Positions 33,301-42,952 of a stretch of 64,000 nucleotides of DNA are shown here, in pieces; position 1 is the first letter of the stretch; each line of letters opens with the position of its first letter. The notes under the pieces are model-generated. The model did no database searches. It saw only the letters and a list, made by a program, of their open reading frames with translations, and was not told the DNA's origin. Origin of the DNA: JAQUOA01 sp037443785 (GTDB taxonomy: Bacteria > Bacteroidota > Ignavibacteria > UBA10030 > UBA8401); NCBI GenBank assembly GCA_037443785.1, contig JBBINR010000017.1:1-64000 (forward strand), in the 5' to 3' direction. Made by a program: the position numbers and the translations under genes.

Positions 33301-34404
33301 TTGACCATACAAGAATTTCAAAAAAAATTTGAAGCGATCGTACCTCCCGCAGTTGCATGGAAGAACGATAATATTGGATTACAAATCGGGAACGGCGCAG
33401 ATCAGATTAAAAATATTCTGGTAACGCTTGATGTAACAAAGGAAGTAGTGCTGGAAGCGATAAAGAAAAAGGCGAATCTTATTGTTTCACATCATCCCCT
33501 GTTGTTTCATCCCCTGAAAAATATCTCTCCTTCGACGCGCGTTGGAGAAATCGTTTTAACTGCGATTGCAAATAATATTGCTGTGTATGCAGCCCATACG
33601 AATCTTGACAGCGTCAAGAGCGGAGTAAATTTTACTCTCGCAGAAATTTTTGGCCTGAAGGATGTTTCGATTCTTTCCCCAATAAAAGATTCGTTGACAA
33701 AAATTGCCGTCTTCGTTCCACGCAACTTCGCTGAAACTGTTGCGGAAGCAATGCACCATGCGGGGGCAGGAATGTTTTCAAAATATGATCATTGCTCTTT
33801 TAGAACAGAGGGCACCGGTACATTTAGAGGAATGGAACACGCAAAGCCGTTTCTTGGAACGGTGGGATATTTGGAAAAGGCTGACGAAACTCGACTTGAG
33901 ATGTTATGTGAAACATGGAAGATTTCTGCGGTGCTTGCTGCAGTGAAGAAAGTGCATCCGTATGAAGAGATTGCGTACGATATCTATCCGTTAGCAAACA
34001 GAAACAGCGAATATGGGCTTGGGGCAATTGGCGATTTACCGAAACCGATTTCTGATCAAGTGCTCCTCAGACTTGTGAAGAAAAAATTGAATGCAAAAGC
34101 GCTTCGCTATTCAAAAGGGAAACAATCAATTAAACGTGTTGCCGTTTGCGGAGGTTCGGGCAGCGAACTCATTACGGAAGCATTAATGAACGGTGCCGAT
34201 GCGATGATCACTGCAGATATAAAATACCACACGTTCCAAGACTTTGAAAATAAAATTATGCTGATTGATGCAGGACATTATGAGACTGAACGAGTTGTTC
34301 TCCCTTCGCTCGCTAAGCAGATTGACGGCATTGTTAATATGAAAAAGAAAAATTCAAAAATAGTTTTTACTGAAAATACAACAAATCCTATACGTTATTA
34401 TTAA
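33301..34404 (+). CDS. Nif3/DUF34-family dinuclear metal protein with inserted PII-like domain
   Basis: GTP cyclohydrolase I type 2/Nif3 family; cellular role unsettled. Start taken as TTG 33301 (MTIQEFQKKFEAIVPPAVAWKNDN), which matches the family N-terminus; a further upstream ATG at 33256 would translate the terminator-like hairpin. Metal-ligand motifs are IVSHHPLLFHP near residue 64 and AAHTNLDSVKSGVN near 97 at the front, and DIKYHTF and DAGHYETE near 305-325 at the back. An insert of about 130 residues (around 125-255, with KIAVFVPRNFAETVAEAM and KVHPYEEIAYDIYPL) is the YqfO-type PII-like domain. The 367-residue length matches that architecture. First gene of a plus-strand run to ruvA. 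Confidence 0.88.
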   Translation: MTIQEFQKKFEAIVPPAVAWKNDNIGLQIGNGADQIKNILVTLDVTKEVVLEAIKKKANLIVSHHPLLFHPLKNISPSTRVGEIVLTAIANNIAVYAAHTNLDSVKSGVNFTLAEIFGLKDVSILSPIKDSLTKIAVFVPRNFAETVAEAMHHAGAGMFSKYDHCSFRTEGTGTFRGMEHAKPFLGTVGYLEKADETRLEMLCETWKISAVLAAVKKVHPYEEIAYDIYPLANRNSEYGLGAIGDLPKPISDQVLLRLVKKKLNAKALRYSKGKQSIKRVAVCGGSGSELITEALMNGADAMITADIKYHTFQDFENKIMLIDAGHYETERVVLPSLAKQIDGIVNMKKKNSKIVFTENTTNPIRYY

Positions 34405-34414
34405 GGAGAAAACA

Positions 34415-35137
34415 TTGGAAGAGACTCTTCGGTTATTATACCAACTACAACGAGTAGACAGCAATTTAGATGAAGTTGAAGAAAGCAAAGGCGATTTACC
34501 GGAAACAGTCAGAGAACTGGAGCAAGAAATTTCAGAACTCGATCAAAAAGTAAAAAATAAGAAGCAGTTCATCGACGAACATGTCGCCTCACGCAATAAA
34601 GCCGATGAGGATATTAAAGATTTCGAAGAGAAGTTAAAAAAATATAAGACACAGCAATATCAGGTTCGAAACAACAAAGAATACGACGCAATCACAAAAG
34701 AAATTGATTTTGCAGAGGAATCAGTAAAGACACTGACAAAGCAGTTTGAAGATTTTGAGAATCAAATGACCGGCGCCAAGAATGATCTCGAAGAATTTCA
34801 AAGCCTGCTTGACGAGAAACAAAAAATCTTAAAAGAGAAAAAAGAAGAACTGGCAGAAATATCAAAAGAAACCGAAGAAGAAGAATCAAAATACCGGCAT
34901 GAACGCGAGAAGATCGTTATTCGTATCAATAAAGATACCATCGCCAAATACACTAAAATCCGTTCGGCTCGCGGAAAAGCAGTTGTTCCAGTGAGAAAGG
35001 ATTCATGCGGCGGGTGCGGGAACAGAATTCCCCCGCAGCATATCATTGAACTGCGCCGGAATGATAAAATGTATATCTGCCAGCATTGCGGTCGTATCGT
35101 AGTGTCGGATGAATTTGCAAGAAGCTACACGGCATAA
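34415..35137 (+). CDS. Coiled-coil zinc-ribbon protein (C4-type, DUF164/CT398-like)
   Basis: A 240-residue cytoplasmic protein: an N-terminal antiparallel coiled coil (about 5-185, highly charged, with YQVRNNKEYDAITKEI near 80 as the conserved hinge) and a C-terminal zinc ribbon with C198, C201, C222 and C225. The family is widespread; a chaperone or nucleic-acid role has been suggested but not settled. The start is TTG at 34415, preceded by AAGGAGAAAACA. It lies 10 bp after the nif3-like gene and 0 bp before the RNase H gene, so it is part of the same operon. Confidence 0.92.
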   Translation: MEETLRLLYQLQRVDSNLDEVEESKGDLPETVRELEQEISELDQKVKNKKQFIDEHVASRNKADEDIKDFEEKLKKYKTQQYQVRNNKEYDAITKEIDFAEESVKTLTKQFEDFENQMTGAKNDLEEFQSLLDEKQKILKEKKEELAEISKETEEEESKYRHEREKIVIRINKDTIAKYTKIRSARGKAVVPVRKDSCGGCGNRIPPQHIIELRRNDKMYICQHCGRIVVSDEFARSYTA

Positions 35138-35551
35138 ATGAAATTATTCGCTCATACTGACGGCGCATCGAGAAATAATCCCGGTGAAGCAGGTATTGGA
35201 ATTGTGATAAAAAATGAGAGCGGTGAAGTTGTTGCACGGATAAAAAAATATCTTGGAAGTACCACCAATAATGTTGCGGAATACACCGCTCTCATCCAAT
35301 GCATTGAAAGCGTCATTGCATCAGAAACTTTTCACTGTTCTTCCCTTGTTGTCCATACAGACAGCGAATTGATGACGAAGCAAGTCAATGGTGCATATAA
35401 AGTAAAAGATCAGAATTTGAAAGTGCTTCACACAAAGGTAAAAAATCTCTTAGCAACTGCTGGATTTGAATTCACCATCAAACATATTCCGCGTGCACTC
35501 AATAAAGAGGCAGATTTGCTGGCGAATGAAGCCATTGATTCAAAAGCATAA
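35138..35551 (+). CDS. RNase HI-family ribonuclease
   Basis: A 137-residue RNase H fold that would cut RNA in RNA-DNA hybrids. The four acidic active-site residues are present: D8 in HTDGASRNNPG, E48 in NVAEYTALI, D75 in VHTDSELM and D126 in NKEADLLANEA. It lacks the basic protrusion of E. coli RNase HI and resembles the archaeal/RnhA-like short group. Its start follows the zinc-ribbon stop directly, and the RNase P RNA gene lies downstream. Confidence 0.93.
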   Translation: MKLFAHTDGASRNNPGEAGIGIVIKNESGEVVARIKKYLGSTTNNVAEYTALIQCIESVIASETFHCSSLVVHTDSELMTKQVNGAYKVKDQNLKVLHTKVKNLLATAGFEFTIKHIPRALNKEADLLANEAIDSKA

Positions 35552-35703
35552 ATTTCGTACATCATAGTAGAACACTATGATAGAAATTGTTCAAAATATT
35601 CTCTACATCATCACGATGTATGCCGCCGTTCGCTCGTTCGATCGGTGGATCAAAGTTTTTAATTCATCATCTTTACATTCTCATTCGATTGTTTTTGCGC
35701 AAT

Positions 35704-36168
35704 GCCTACAAGTCGTTACGGCTCGACAAGCAATCGCTGTAGTTCATCAACGAATTATGGAGGAAAGTCCGAACTCTATTCCAATACGACATTGGAATGG
35801 GCACAGTGCTGGATAACGTCCAGGACGAGTAATCGTACGGAAAGTGTCACAGAAAATAAACCGTCCCGGTGGCTTTTATCGGGATAAGGGTGAAATGGTG
35901 CGGGATGCAAGTAAGCGTCCTTAATGTAAGAGCGCACCGGCTGCATGGCGACATGCAGCGCATGACAAACCCCACTGAGAGCAAGACCATGTATATCCTG
36001 TTCCGTGCTTCGGCGCGCAAAGAGATGCCCGCTCAATTCTTTAAAGAGACAGGAAGGGTAGGTCGCTAGAGTTCTGTAGCAATACAGAATCGAGATAAAT
36101 GATTGCTGCCCCGGGTTTTTTAACTCGGGAAACAGAATTCGGCTTATGTTGAACCCAGCACTTGTGGC
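35704..36168 (+). ncRNA. rnpB: RNase P RNA, bacterial type A-like
   Basis: Catalytic RNA of RNase P. The universal P4 segment GAGGAAAGTCCGAACTC is near 35759-35776 and its partner ACAGAATTCGGCTTATG near 36132-36148. A P3 hairpin CTGTAGTTC/GAATTATGG directly precedes P4, and AGATAAATGATTGCTGCC, then a CCCGGG hairpin, precede the 3' segment. The ends were set by pairing GCCTACAAG (35704-35712) with CTTGTGGC (36161-36168), so they are approximate. At about 465 nt it is longer than the usual 350-400 nt. It lies between the RNase H and recJ genes on the same strand. Confidence 0.92.
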
Positions 36169-36271
36169 AATGCCAAGGTAACGGCATCGGCAACGCGCAA
36201 AACAGAGAATGGAAGATGCATTTTCTCAAAGGATGATCGATTCCGGTCAATCATCACATTGGAGAAGTGCA

Positions 36272-37978
36272 TTGACAACGAAAAAACCATACCGGTGGAG
36301 CGTTTCTCCGCCGCCTCCTGAGGACGTAGTAAAACGTCTTTCGGAAGAACTTACATTATCCCCTTCCCTTGTTTCTGTTTTAGTTAATAGAGGCATTGAT
36401 ACATTCGAGAAAGCGAAAAAATATTTTCGCCCGACGATTGATCAGCTTCATGATCCGTTCTTAATGGATGGAATGCATAAAGCCGTTGACCGTCTATTGA
36501 CGGCAAAGAACAATCACGAAAAAATTCTTGTTTACGGTGACTATGATGTTGACGGCACCAACGGTGCCGGAATGCTCTATTTGTATTTCAAAGAAATCGG
36601 ATGCGATGTTTCCTATTATATCCCGGATCGTCTCACTGAAGGATATGGCATTTCTCAACCCGGCGTTGAGTACGCAAAAAAAGAAGGTGTCAATCTTCTT
36701 ATCGCTATTGACTGCGGCATCACTGCCCTTGCCCAAGTCGAATATGCAAATCAATTAGGGATTGACGTTATCATTTGCGATCATCACGAACCAGCCGATG
36801 AAATTCCGAATGCCGTTGCTGTATTAGATCCATTAAAGCCAAATTGTAAATATCCATTCAAAACGCTTTGCGGAACCGGCGTTGGATATAAATTTATTCA
36901 AGCCGTTGCTCGCACACTTGGTCACGAAGAAAAAATTACGCAATATGTCGATTATGTCGCTCTTGCAACAACGGCAGATATTGTTCCGTTGGTTGACGAG
37001 AACCGAGTTTTCGTACGAATGGGCCTTGAACGAATCAACGCAACGCCGCGCCCCGGAATTCGCGCACTGTTAGATAAAGCGAGTTTGAAATTGGGAAATG
37101 CAACCACAGGGCAAATTGTCTTTGCAATGGCTCCCCGCATCAACGCTGTCGGAAGGTTGGGTGATGCAAAACGAGCCGTGGAATTATTAGTGAGCGACGA
37201 TTATGAAAGTTCACTTCAATTTGCAAGCGTGTTGGAAAGTGAAAATCTTCATCGCAGAAAAATTGATGAGGGAGTTTTTGAAGAAGCCAAAAGTTTCATT
37301 GAAGACTACTTCCAAAAATACGGCGACGGCGCCATTGTGATGCACAATGAACAATGGCATCCCGGCGTTGTGGGAATTGTTGCATCGCGCATTGTAGAAA
37401 AATATTACCGCCCTGCCGTGATGATGACGACCGTTGAAGGTGTTGCCAAAGGATCCGCTCGCAGTATCAGCGGCGTCAACATTCATCAAGCGCTAAAACA
37501 AGTTGAAGATAAACTATTGCAGTTTGGCGGGCATAAATATGCTGCCGGCGTCAGTGTCGATCTCGACCGCATCGACGAATTTCGAACGGCGTTTAACGAT
37601 GTTATTCGCGGAATGCTGACGGACGATCTCCTCACTCCGGAAATCCATATTGATACTGAAATTGATCTGGAAGAATTGACACCGAAATTTATGCGCGTCT
37701 TAAAACAATTTGCACCGTTCGGCCCGCAAAACATGCGTCCGACATTTCTGACGAAACAAGTGCAAGTAACGGGATTACCGCGCATTGTCGGCAAGGATCA
37801 TTTACGATTCAAAGTGAAAAAAAATGGTATTACATTCGATTGTATTGGTTTCAACCTTGGACATTTACTTGAAACGGTAAAATCAAAATTGTCCGGCTTA
37901 GATTTAGTTTTTTCGATTGATGAAAGTGATTTCACCGGTGTAGCTATTTCCCAACTGAAAATCAAAGATGTCCGTTAA
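36272..37978 (+). CDS. recJ: Single-stranded-DNA exonuclease RecJ
   Basis: 5'-3' ssDNA exonuclease of recombination and repair. Start chosen at TTG 36272 (MTTKKPYRWSV), nine bases after the GGAG of ATTGGAGAAGTGCA; an upstream ATG at 36209 would add 21 residues reaching toward rnpB. DHH-family motifs: VYGDYDVDGTNGAGML near 84, AIDCGITA near 145, ICDHHEPADEIP near 165 and ATTADIVPLVDENR near 233. The DHHA1 portion has GIVASRIVEKYYRPAV and SARSISGVNIHQAL, with GGHKYAAGVSV near 410. A C-terminal OB-like domain follows. The 568 residues are normal. The gene ends 5 bp before ruvC. Confidence 0.95.
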   Translation: MTTKKPYRWSVSPPPPEDVVKRLSEELTLSPSLVSVLVNRGIDTFEKAKKYFRPTIDQLHDPFLMDGMHKAVDRLLTAKNNHEKILVYGDYDVDGTNGAGMLYLYFKEIGCDVSYYIPDRLTEGYGISQPGVEYAKKEGVNLLIAIDCGITALAQVEYANQLGIDVIICDHHEPADEIPNAVAVLDPLKPNCKYPFKTLCGTGVGYKFIQAVARTLGHEEKITQYVDYVALATTADIVPLVDENRVFVRMGLERINATPRPGIRALLDKASLKLGNATTGQIVFAMAPRINAVGRLGDAKRAVELLVSDDYESSLQFASVLESENLHRRKIDEGVFEEAKSFIEDYFQKYGDGAIVMHNEQWHPGVVGIVASRIVEKYYRPAVMMTTVEGVAKGSARSISGVNIHQALKQVEDKLLQFGGHKYAAGVSVDLDRIDEFRTAFNDVIRGMLTDDLLTPEIHIDTEIDLEELTPKFMRVLKQFAPFGPQNMRPTFLTKQVQVTGLPRIVGKDHLRFKVKKNGITFDCIGFNLGHLLETVKSKLSGLDLVFSIDESDFTGVAISQLKIKDVR

Positions 37979-37983
37979 CGAAT

Positions 37984-38526
37984 ATGATTATTCTCGGCGT
38001 TGATCCCGGAACATTGATTGCTGGCTACGGCGTTATCGAGCGAAAAGGAAAATTCATTTCGATGCTCGATGTCGGTGTTATTAAAAATGATTCTAGCGTT
38101 TCAATGCCTCTCCGCCTTCGCAAAATTTATTCGACTTTGTGCGATGTAATTGATAGATTTCACCCAGATGAGTTTGCGATTGAAACCGCATTTTATTCAA
38201 AGAATGCACAATCGGCTTTAAAGATTGGACAAGCACGGGGTGTATCAATTCTCGCCGGCGTAAATCATGAAATTCCCGTTTCGGAATATTCACCACGAGA
38301 GATTAAAAAGGCAGTGACAGGAAAGGGAGCAGCCACAAAAGAACAGGTCCAGTATATGATGATGTCGATGCTGAATATAAAAGTAAAGCCAAAATATTTC
38401 GATTCGACCGATGCGCTTGCCGTTGCCATGTGCCATGCGTTCAAAATTTCCGCACCGCGCAAAGGTTTCAAAAATTGGAAATCATTCCTCGAGGCAAATC
38501 CTGAACGGATCATAAAATTTCGCTAA
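37984..38526 (+). CDS. ruvC: Holliday junction resolvase RuvC
   Basis: Endonuclease resolving Holliday junctions with RuvAB. RNase H-like active site: D7 in GVDPGT, E67 in AIETAFYSKN, and D140/D143 in FDSTDALAVA. Length 180 is typical, with a short extra C-terminal segment. Adjacent to recJ and ruvA, making a recombination and repair operon; ruvB is not in the window. Confidence 0.97.
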   Translation: MIILGVDPGTLIAGYGVIERKGKFISMLDVGVIKNDSSVSMPLRLRKIYSTLCDVIDRFHPDEFAIETAFYSKNAQSALKIGQARGVSILAGVNHEIPVSEYSPREIKKAVTGKGAATKEQVQYMMMSMLNIKVKPKYFDSTDALAVAMCHAFKISAPRKGFKNWKSFLEANPERIIKFR

Positions 38527-38535
38527 CTTCATGCT

Positions 38536-39138
38536 ATGATTACTCATCTCAAGGGCACGTTAACCAAAAAATCGCCGACAGAAATTGTTGTTGATGCCAA
38601 CGGCGTTGGATATTCAATATTGGTTTCCATCTCAACATTCGGCAAACTTCCCGAAATTAATTCTTCACTTACAATTCTCACGTATCATCACGTTCGTGAA
38701 GATGCACAACTGCTGTTCGGATTTGCAACCGAACAGGAGCGCGATGTTTTCCGCCTGCTTATTTCTGTTTCCGGAATTGGCCCGAAAATGGCACAGACAA
38801 TTCTTTCGGGAATCCAGCCGGAAGAACTCGTGCGGACAATTTCTCAAGGAAACATCCGCTCGCTCACAGCAATTCCGGGCGTTGGAAAGAAAACGGCGGA
38901 ACGAATGATTGTGGAGTTGAAAGATAAAATTTTGAAAATTGATACCGGTGTAGCACAGTTTGATATGAAATCAGCGGCAACCTCAATTCGAAGTGAAGCA
39001 CTCGCCGCGCTTTCCTCCCTCGGCTTTGCGCGCGATAAAGCTGAGCAAGCAATCAGAACGGTGCTGAACGAAAACGGTTCTGCAGAAATTTCTCTCGAAG
39101 AATTACTCAAGAAGGCGCTGAAGTCAACCGGTAAATGA
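38536..39138 (+). CDS. ruvA: Holliday junction DNA helicase RuvA
   Basis: Tetrameric junction-binding subunit of RuvAB. N-terminal OB fold (MITHLKGTLTKKSPTEIVVD, TYHHVREDAQLLFGF), central helix-hairpin-helix pair (LISVSGIGPKMAQTILS and LTAIPGVGKKTAERMIVELKDK) and C-terminal RuvB-binding helices (about 140-200). The 200-residue length is typical. It overlaps the next gene by 4 bases. Confidence 0.97.
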   Translation: MITHLKGTLTKKSPTEIVVDANGVGYSILVSISTFGKLPEINSSLTILTYHHVREDAQLLFGFATEQERDVFRLLISVSGIGPKMAQTILSGIQPEELVRTISQGNIRSLTAIPGVGKKTAERMIVELKDKILKIDTGVAQFDMKSAATSIRSEALAALSSLGFARDKAEQAIRTVLNENGSAEISLEELLKKALKSTGK

Positions 39139-39506
39139 AACATTCCAAAGATGTTGACCGCTACATTGCCGCCGCCCCGCCTCTTCAACGAACAATATAT
39201 TCACTCGTCCGAAAAATTATTTGGGAATCAATTCCTGATGTTGAAGAATCAATCAAATACACTGTCCCGTTTTATACTCGGAAAGGTTTGCTCTGCTATC
39301 TGAGTCCGCTTGACGATGGAATGTATATCGGATTTGCGAAAGGGTACCTCATGTCCGATTCAGCAGGAATTTTTTCAGGATTGGACAGAAAACAGATCCG
39401 TCATATCGTGATAAAGAAAAAGTCGGATATTAAAAAGAAAGTACTGAAAGAATATTTTCTTGAAGCGATGGTATTGAATGAAATAAAAAGTGAAAAATTT
39501 CTTTAA
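39135..39506 (+). CDS. DUF1801 (YdhG-like) protein
   Basis: A 123-residue cytoplasmic protein of the DUF1801/YdhG family. Typical pattern: DVDRYIAAAPPLQRTIYSLVRKIIWESIPDVEESIKYTVPFYTRKG at the N-terminus and a conserved MYIGFAKG strand. No catalytic function is established for the family. It is translationally coupled to ruvA (ATGA overlap) but has no obvious role in recombination, so it may be a passenger. Confidence 0.8.
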   Translation: MKHSKDVDRYIAAAPPLQRTIYSLVRKIIWESIPDVEESIKYTVPFYTRKGLLCYLSPLDDGMYIGFAKGYLMSDSAGIFSGLDRKQIRHIVIKKKSDIKKKVLKEYFLEAMVLNEIKSEKFL

Positions 39507-39518
39507 AAAAAGACAGTT

Positions 39519-40580
39519 CTATAACAGCAACGAATCGGGTAGTGTTATATAGTTTATTTTTCCGTTTCTATAAGACAAAGCCAATTGATTATTTGTTATC
39601 CCAAAAATTGCAAAAGCGGGATAATTTTCAACCAATGGCAGTGGAAAACTCCACCTGTATTGACCAGATTTTTGATCGTAAAAATCGGCAAACCATTCTC
39701 TATTGTTAATACTTGTTGATGATACAATGACAATATGATTGCCTATGACAGTTGCACAATTATTTATCACCGTCGGTTTACTATGATCGATCTGTCCACG
39801 TCCTCTTTTTATCAAATCAGGATATGAATACTTGACTACAGTTGAGGCCTCATATATTATCTTGAGGGAATCATCAAACGCAAAGAACTTTCCTGCCTCC
39901 AAACAAACTTTGAAATTTATTCCTTTATTTCCTTTAACTAAAAACCCATATCGCTGTAAATAAACCAGGTTGTCATCTAACTGAAATTTAATTTTTTTAA
40001 ACTCTCTCGTTTTGATACTAATGAGCTCGTAAACATCAAGATTCGAAGGCTCCACATTCCAATCAACATTACTTTTAGCCAAAAAAATAGAACTACCCAG
40101 ATACATAAATTCCGAAAGTTGTTCTGAATTTTTATAGGTTTGCCTAATGGAATTTGTTGGACTGAGTTCTATTATATTGCATACGTGCGCAAACACATCT
40201 TCTTCCAATATGTAAACGTTATTTTCATCGACACCGATTATCCGTTTGGGAAATATACTGAGAGGATATTTTGTTTCGACAACTCCTTTAGTGTTTAGTT
40301 TAACAATGGAAAATGATTCTTGAAAACCATCATTTGATCGCCACCTTGCAAAAGAATAAAAATATCCATTATGATAGAACGGAACTCCATCAACATTAGC
40401 TGGAAGATTTGCCGTTGAATCCACAACAACCTTTGAAATTCTAATATTCCTTTTTATCTCTTTGTCTCTTTTAGTAAATACTCTAAAATAGGCAAGAGAA
40501 AATATTACACATGATATCAGCACAATGCTAAAGCCAATTCGATATCTGTTTGAGTTTATATTTTCAAAAATATTTTTCAT
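39519..40580 (-). CDS. Membrane-anchored hypothetical protein, probable beta-propeller
   Basis: A 353-residue protein not assigned to a family with certainty. It has one N-terminal transmembrane segment (RIGFSIVLISCVIFSLAYFRVF near 14-36) followed by a strand-rich exterior. Patterns such as SIVKLNTKGVVETKYPL, RIIGVDENNVYILEED and FGITNNQLALSYRNGKINYITLP resemble blades of 6-bladed (NHL/BF2992-like) propellers. No catalytic motif is seen. It stands alone between convergent DUF1801 and the copA terminator, and looks slightly more AT-rich than its neighbours by eye, which suggests an accessory gene. Confidence 0.65.
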   Translation of the reverse strand: MKNIFENINSNRYRIGFSIVLISCVIFSLAYFRVFTKRDKEIKRNIRISKVVVDSTANLPANVDGVPFYHNGYFYSFARWRSNDGFQESFSIVKLNTKGVVETKYPLSIFPKRIIGVDENNVYILEEDVFAHVCNIIELSPTNSIRQTYKNSEQLSEFMYLGSSIFLAKSNVDWNVEPSNLDVYELISIKTREFKKIKFQLDDNLVYLQRYGFLVKGNKGINFKVCLEAGKFFAFDDSLKIIYEASTVVKYSYPDLIKRGRGQIDHSKPTVINNCATVIGNHIVIVSSTSINNREWFADFYDQKSGQYRWSFPLPLVENYPAFAIFGITNNQLALSYRNGKINYITLPDSLLL

Positions 40581-40661
40581 TTCATTAATATTAACGAACT
40601 AATTTATTGAAATAATTTTCCCGACAATATACTCTTCCCTTCTCCTAATGGCAATAAATAA

Positions 40662-40699
40662 AAAAGGTCTGACAATCAATATGCTTTGTCGGACCTTTT
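40662..40699 (-). terminator. Intrinsic terminator of the copper operon
   Basis: On the minus strand AAAAGGTCCGACAA pairs with TTGTCAGACCTTTT across a ten-base loop and runs into TTTTTTATTT. It lies 19 bp beyond the copA stop. Confidence 0.88.
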
Positions 40700-40717
40700 G
40701 AACAAGGAAAGTTATAT

Positions 40718-42946
40718 TTATAATTTAATGGTTTTCAATCTCAACGAATTACTCACCACACTCACAGAACTAAATGCCATCGCCGCTGCTGCAAAAGTTG
40801 GATTCAGCATGCCGAATGCTGCCAGTGGAATTCCGATGACATTATAAATAAACGCCCAAAAAAGATTCTGCTTGATCACTTTCAACGTCGTTTTGGATAA
40901 TTGAATGGAACGAACAACCGCAAGAAGATCGTGTTTCATTAACGCAATATCAGCGGTTTCCAGTGCCACATCAGTTCCCGAACCCATGGCGATGCCAACA
41001 TTCGCTTGTGCAAGCGCCGGTGCGTCATTAATACCATCGCCTACCATCGCAACGTTTTTTTTCTGTTCTTGTAATTCTTTGATATGACGGGCTTTATCTT
41101 GCGGAAGAACGTTTGCAATAACCTTTTCCATTCCGACTTCTTTGGCGATTGCCATCGCCGTTCTTTCATTATCGCCGGTCAAGAGAACAGCATCAATTCC
41201 TTTGTTTCGCAATTTTTTTACTGCTTCTGCGGATGTTTTCCGAACTTGATCTGAAATTGCGATAATAGCGGCAAGTTTCCGATCCATTCCGACATAGACA
41301 ACGGTTTTACCGTCATGTTCGAAATTCTGCGCATCTGTTTCTGCACCCGATATTTTGATCAACGATTCATTCATAAATGCCGCATTACCGATGGCAATAC
41401 TTTTTCCATCAATTTTTCCGCTAATTCCAAATCCAGGATTTGCAAGAAATGATGCAACATCTTTTGCTGTGATATTTTTAACTTTTCCAAATTCGGCAAT
41501 CGCTTTTGACAAAGGATGCTCTGATTTTTGTTCCAGCGAAGTCGAAAACTGAATCACCTCGTGTTCATCAAATTGATTGTATGTTTTTATATCAACAACC
41601 GACGGCTTTCCTTCCGTGATCGTCCCAGTCTTATCGAACACAACAACATTTATTTCTCCAGCGCGTTCAAGGCTTTCAGCATTTTTAATCAATACTCCAA
41701 TTGACGCACCTTTCCCTGTGCCGACAATAATTGCTGTCGGCGTCGCCAATCCAAGCGCACAAGGACACGCAATAATCATCACTGCAATGGCATTGACCAA
41801 TGCAATATTAAATTCAACACCAACAACAATCCACGCGATGAACGTTATCAGTGAAATCCCCATGACGACCGGAACAAAAACACTGGCAATCTTGTCGGCA
41901 AGAGATTGAATCGGTGCCTTCGATCCTTGCGCATCTTCAATCAAACGAATGATATGAGAAAGAACCGTATCTTTACCAACAGCTGTCGTCGAAAATTCAA
42001 TGCTTCCCGTCGTATTTATTGTTCCGCCAATCACCTTGTCATTGATATTTTTATCGACCGGAATGCTTTCACCAGTCATCATTGATTCATCAATTGAAGT
42101 ATTTCCATTAACAATCACTCCATCGACAGGAATTTTTTCACCCGGACGAACAAGAACAATATCACCAACGTGGACTTCATCGATATTGACATCAATAAAT
42201 TCGCTGCCGTGTTTTACCTTTGCGATCTTTGGTTGAATCGCCATTAATTCTTTCATGGCATCGGATGCTTTTTGCTTTGCGCGAGATTCAAGAGTCTTTC
42301 CTAACAAAATGAGTGCAATTATTGTTGCAGTCGTATCGAAATATACATGCGGCATCATTCCATCAATTGAAAGTAAATCGGGAAATAAAACGGCGATTGA
42401 GCTGTACACGTACGCCGCGCCTGTGCCGACTGCGACAAGCGTATTCATGTCCGCATCAAAATGTTTGGCAAGTTTCCACGCGATGGAATAAAAACGTTTA
42501 CCTGATGTGACGAGTACAATTGACGTAGTAATGAACAACAGCTTGTTAATTGATTCCATATCAAGAGGAACAATGTCCATGAACCAATTCGTCATGCTCA
42601 CCATACTCACAAACATAATTGGAACAGCAAACACTGCACTCATGATAAAATCTTTTTTAATCTTTTGATAATTATCTGCGGCATGATCGTGCGATTGCGG
42701 TGAAGACTTATTTTCATCTTTCTGTTCGACGATCAGTTTGTAGCCGGATTCTTCAACAGCACTTGCAAGCTTTCGCACGTCAACTTTTGATGCGTCAATT
42801 TTTATCGTCGCCTTTTCCGTCGCAAGATTAACAACGGCAGAATCAACACCATCAACGGACTTCAATACTTTTTCCACTCTCGCGACACAGCTTGCACACG
42901 TCATTCCTTCTACAGGAAGTGTGAGTGTTTGAATTTGCGTACTCAT
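40718..42946 (-). CDS. copA: Copper-exporting P1B-type ATPase
   Basis: Membrane pump that exports Cu(I) from the cytoplasm. One N-terminal HMA domain with C17/C20 (GMTCASC), about eight transmembrane helices, the actuator TGES motif near residue 291, the ion-binding CPC (C394, C396 in IIACPCALGLATPTA) and the phosphorylated D438 in DKTGTITEG. The GDGINDAPALAQANVGIAMG hinge follows near 640. A histidine-rich linker (SSPQSHDHAADN) separates the HMA domain from the first helix. The 742-residue length is typical. It follows copZ by 6 bp and is followed by a strong terminator. Confidence 0.96.
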   Translation of the reverse strand: MSTQIQTLTLPVEGMTCASCVARVEKVLKSVDGVDSAVVNLATEKATIKIDASKVDVRKLASAVEESGYKLIVEQKDENKSSPQSHDHAADNYQKIKKDFIMSAVFAVPIMFVSMVSMTNWFMDIVPLDMESINKLLFITTSIVLVTSGKRFYSIAWKLAKHFDADMNTLVAVGTGAAYVYSSIAVLFPDLLSIDGMMPHVYFDTTATIIALILLGKTLESRAKQKASDAMKELMAIQPKIAKVKHGSEFIDVNIDEVHVGDIVLVRPGEKIPVDGVIVNGNTSIDESMMTGESIPVDKNINDKVIGGTINTTGSIEFSTTAVGKDTVLSHIIRLIEDAQGSKAPIQSLADKIASVFVPVVMGISLITFIAWIVVGVEFNIALVNAIAVMIIACPCALGLATPTAIIVGTGKGASIGVLIKNAESLERAGEINVVVFDKTGTITEGKPSVVDIKTYNQFDEHEVIQFSTSLEQKSEHPLSKAIAEFGKVKNITAKDVASFLANPGFGISGKIDGKSIAIGNAAFMNESLIKISGAETDAQNFEHDGKTVVYVGMDRKLAAIIAISDQVRKTSAEAVKKLRNKGIDAVLLTGDNERTAMAIAKEVGMEKVIANVLPQDKARHIKELQEQKKNVAMVGDGINDAPALAQANVGIAMGSGTDVALETADIALMKHDLLAVVRSIQLSKTTLKVIKQNLFWAFIYNVIGIPLAAFGMLNPTFAAAAMAFSSVSVVSNSLRLKTIKL

Positions 42947-42952
42947 ATATTT

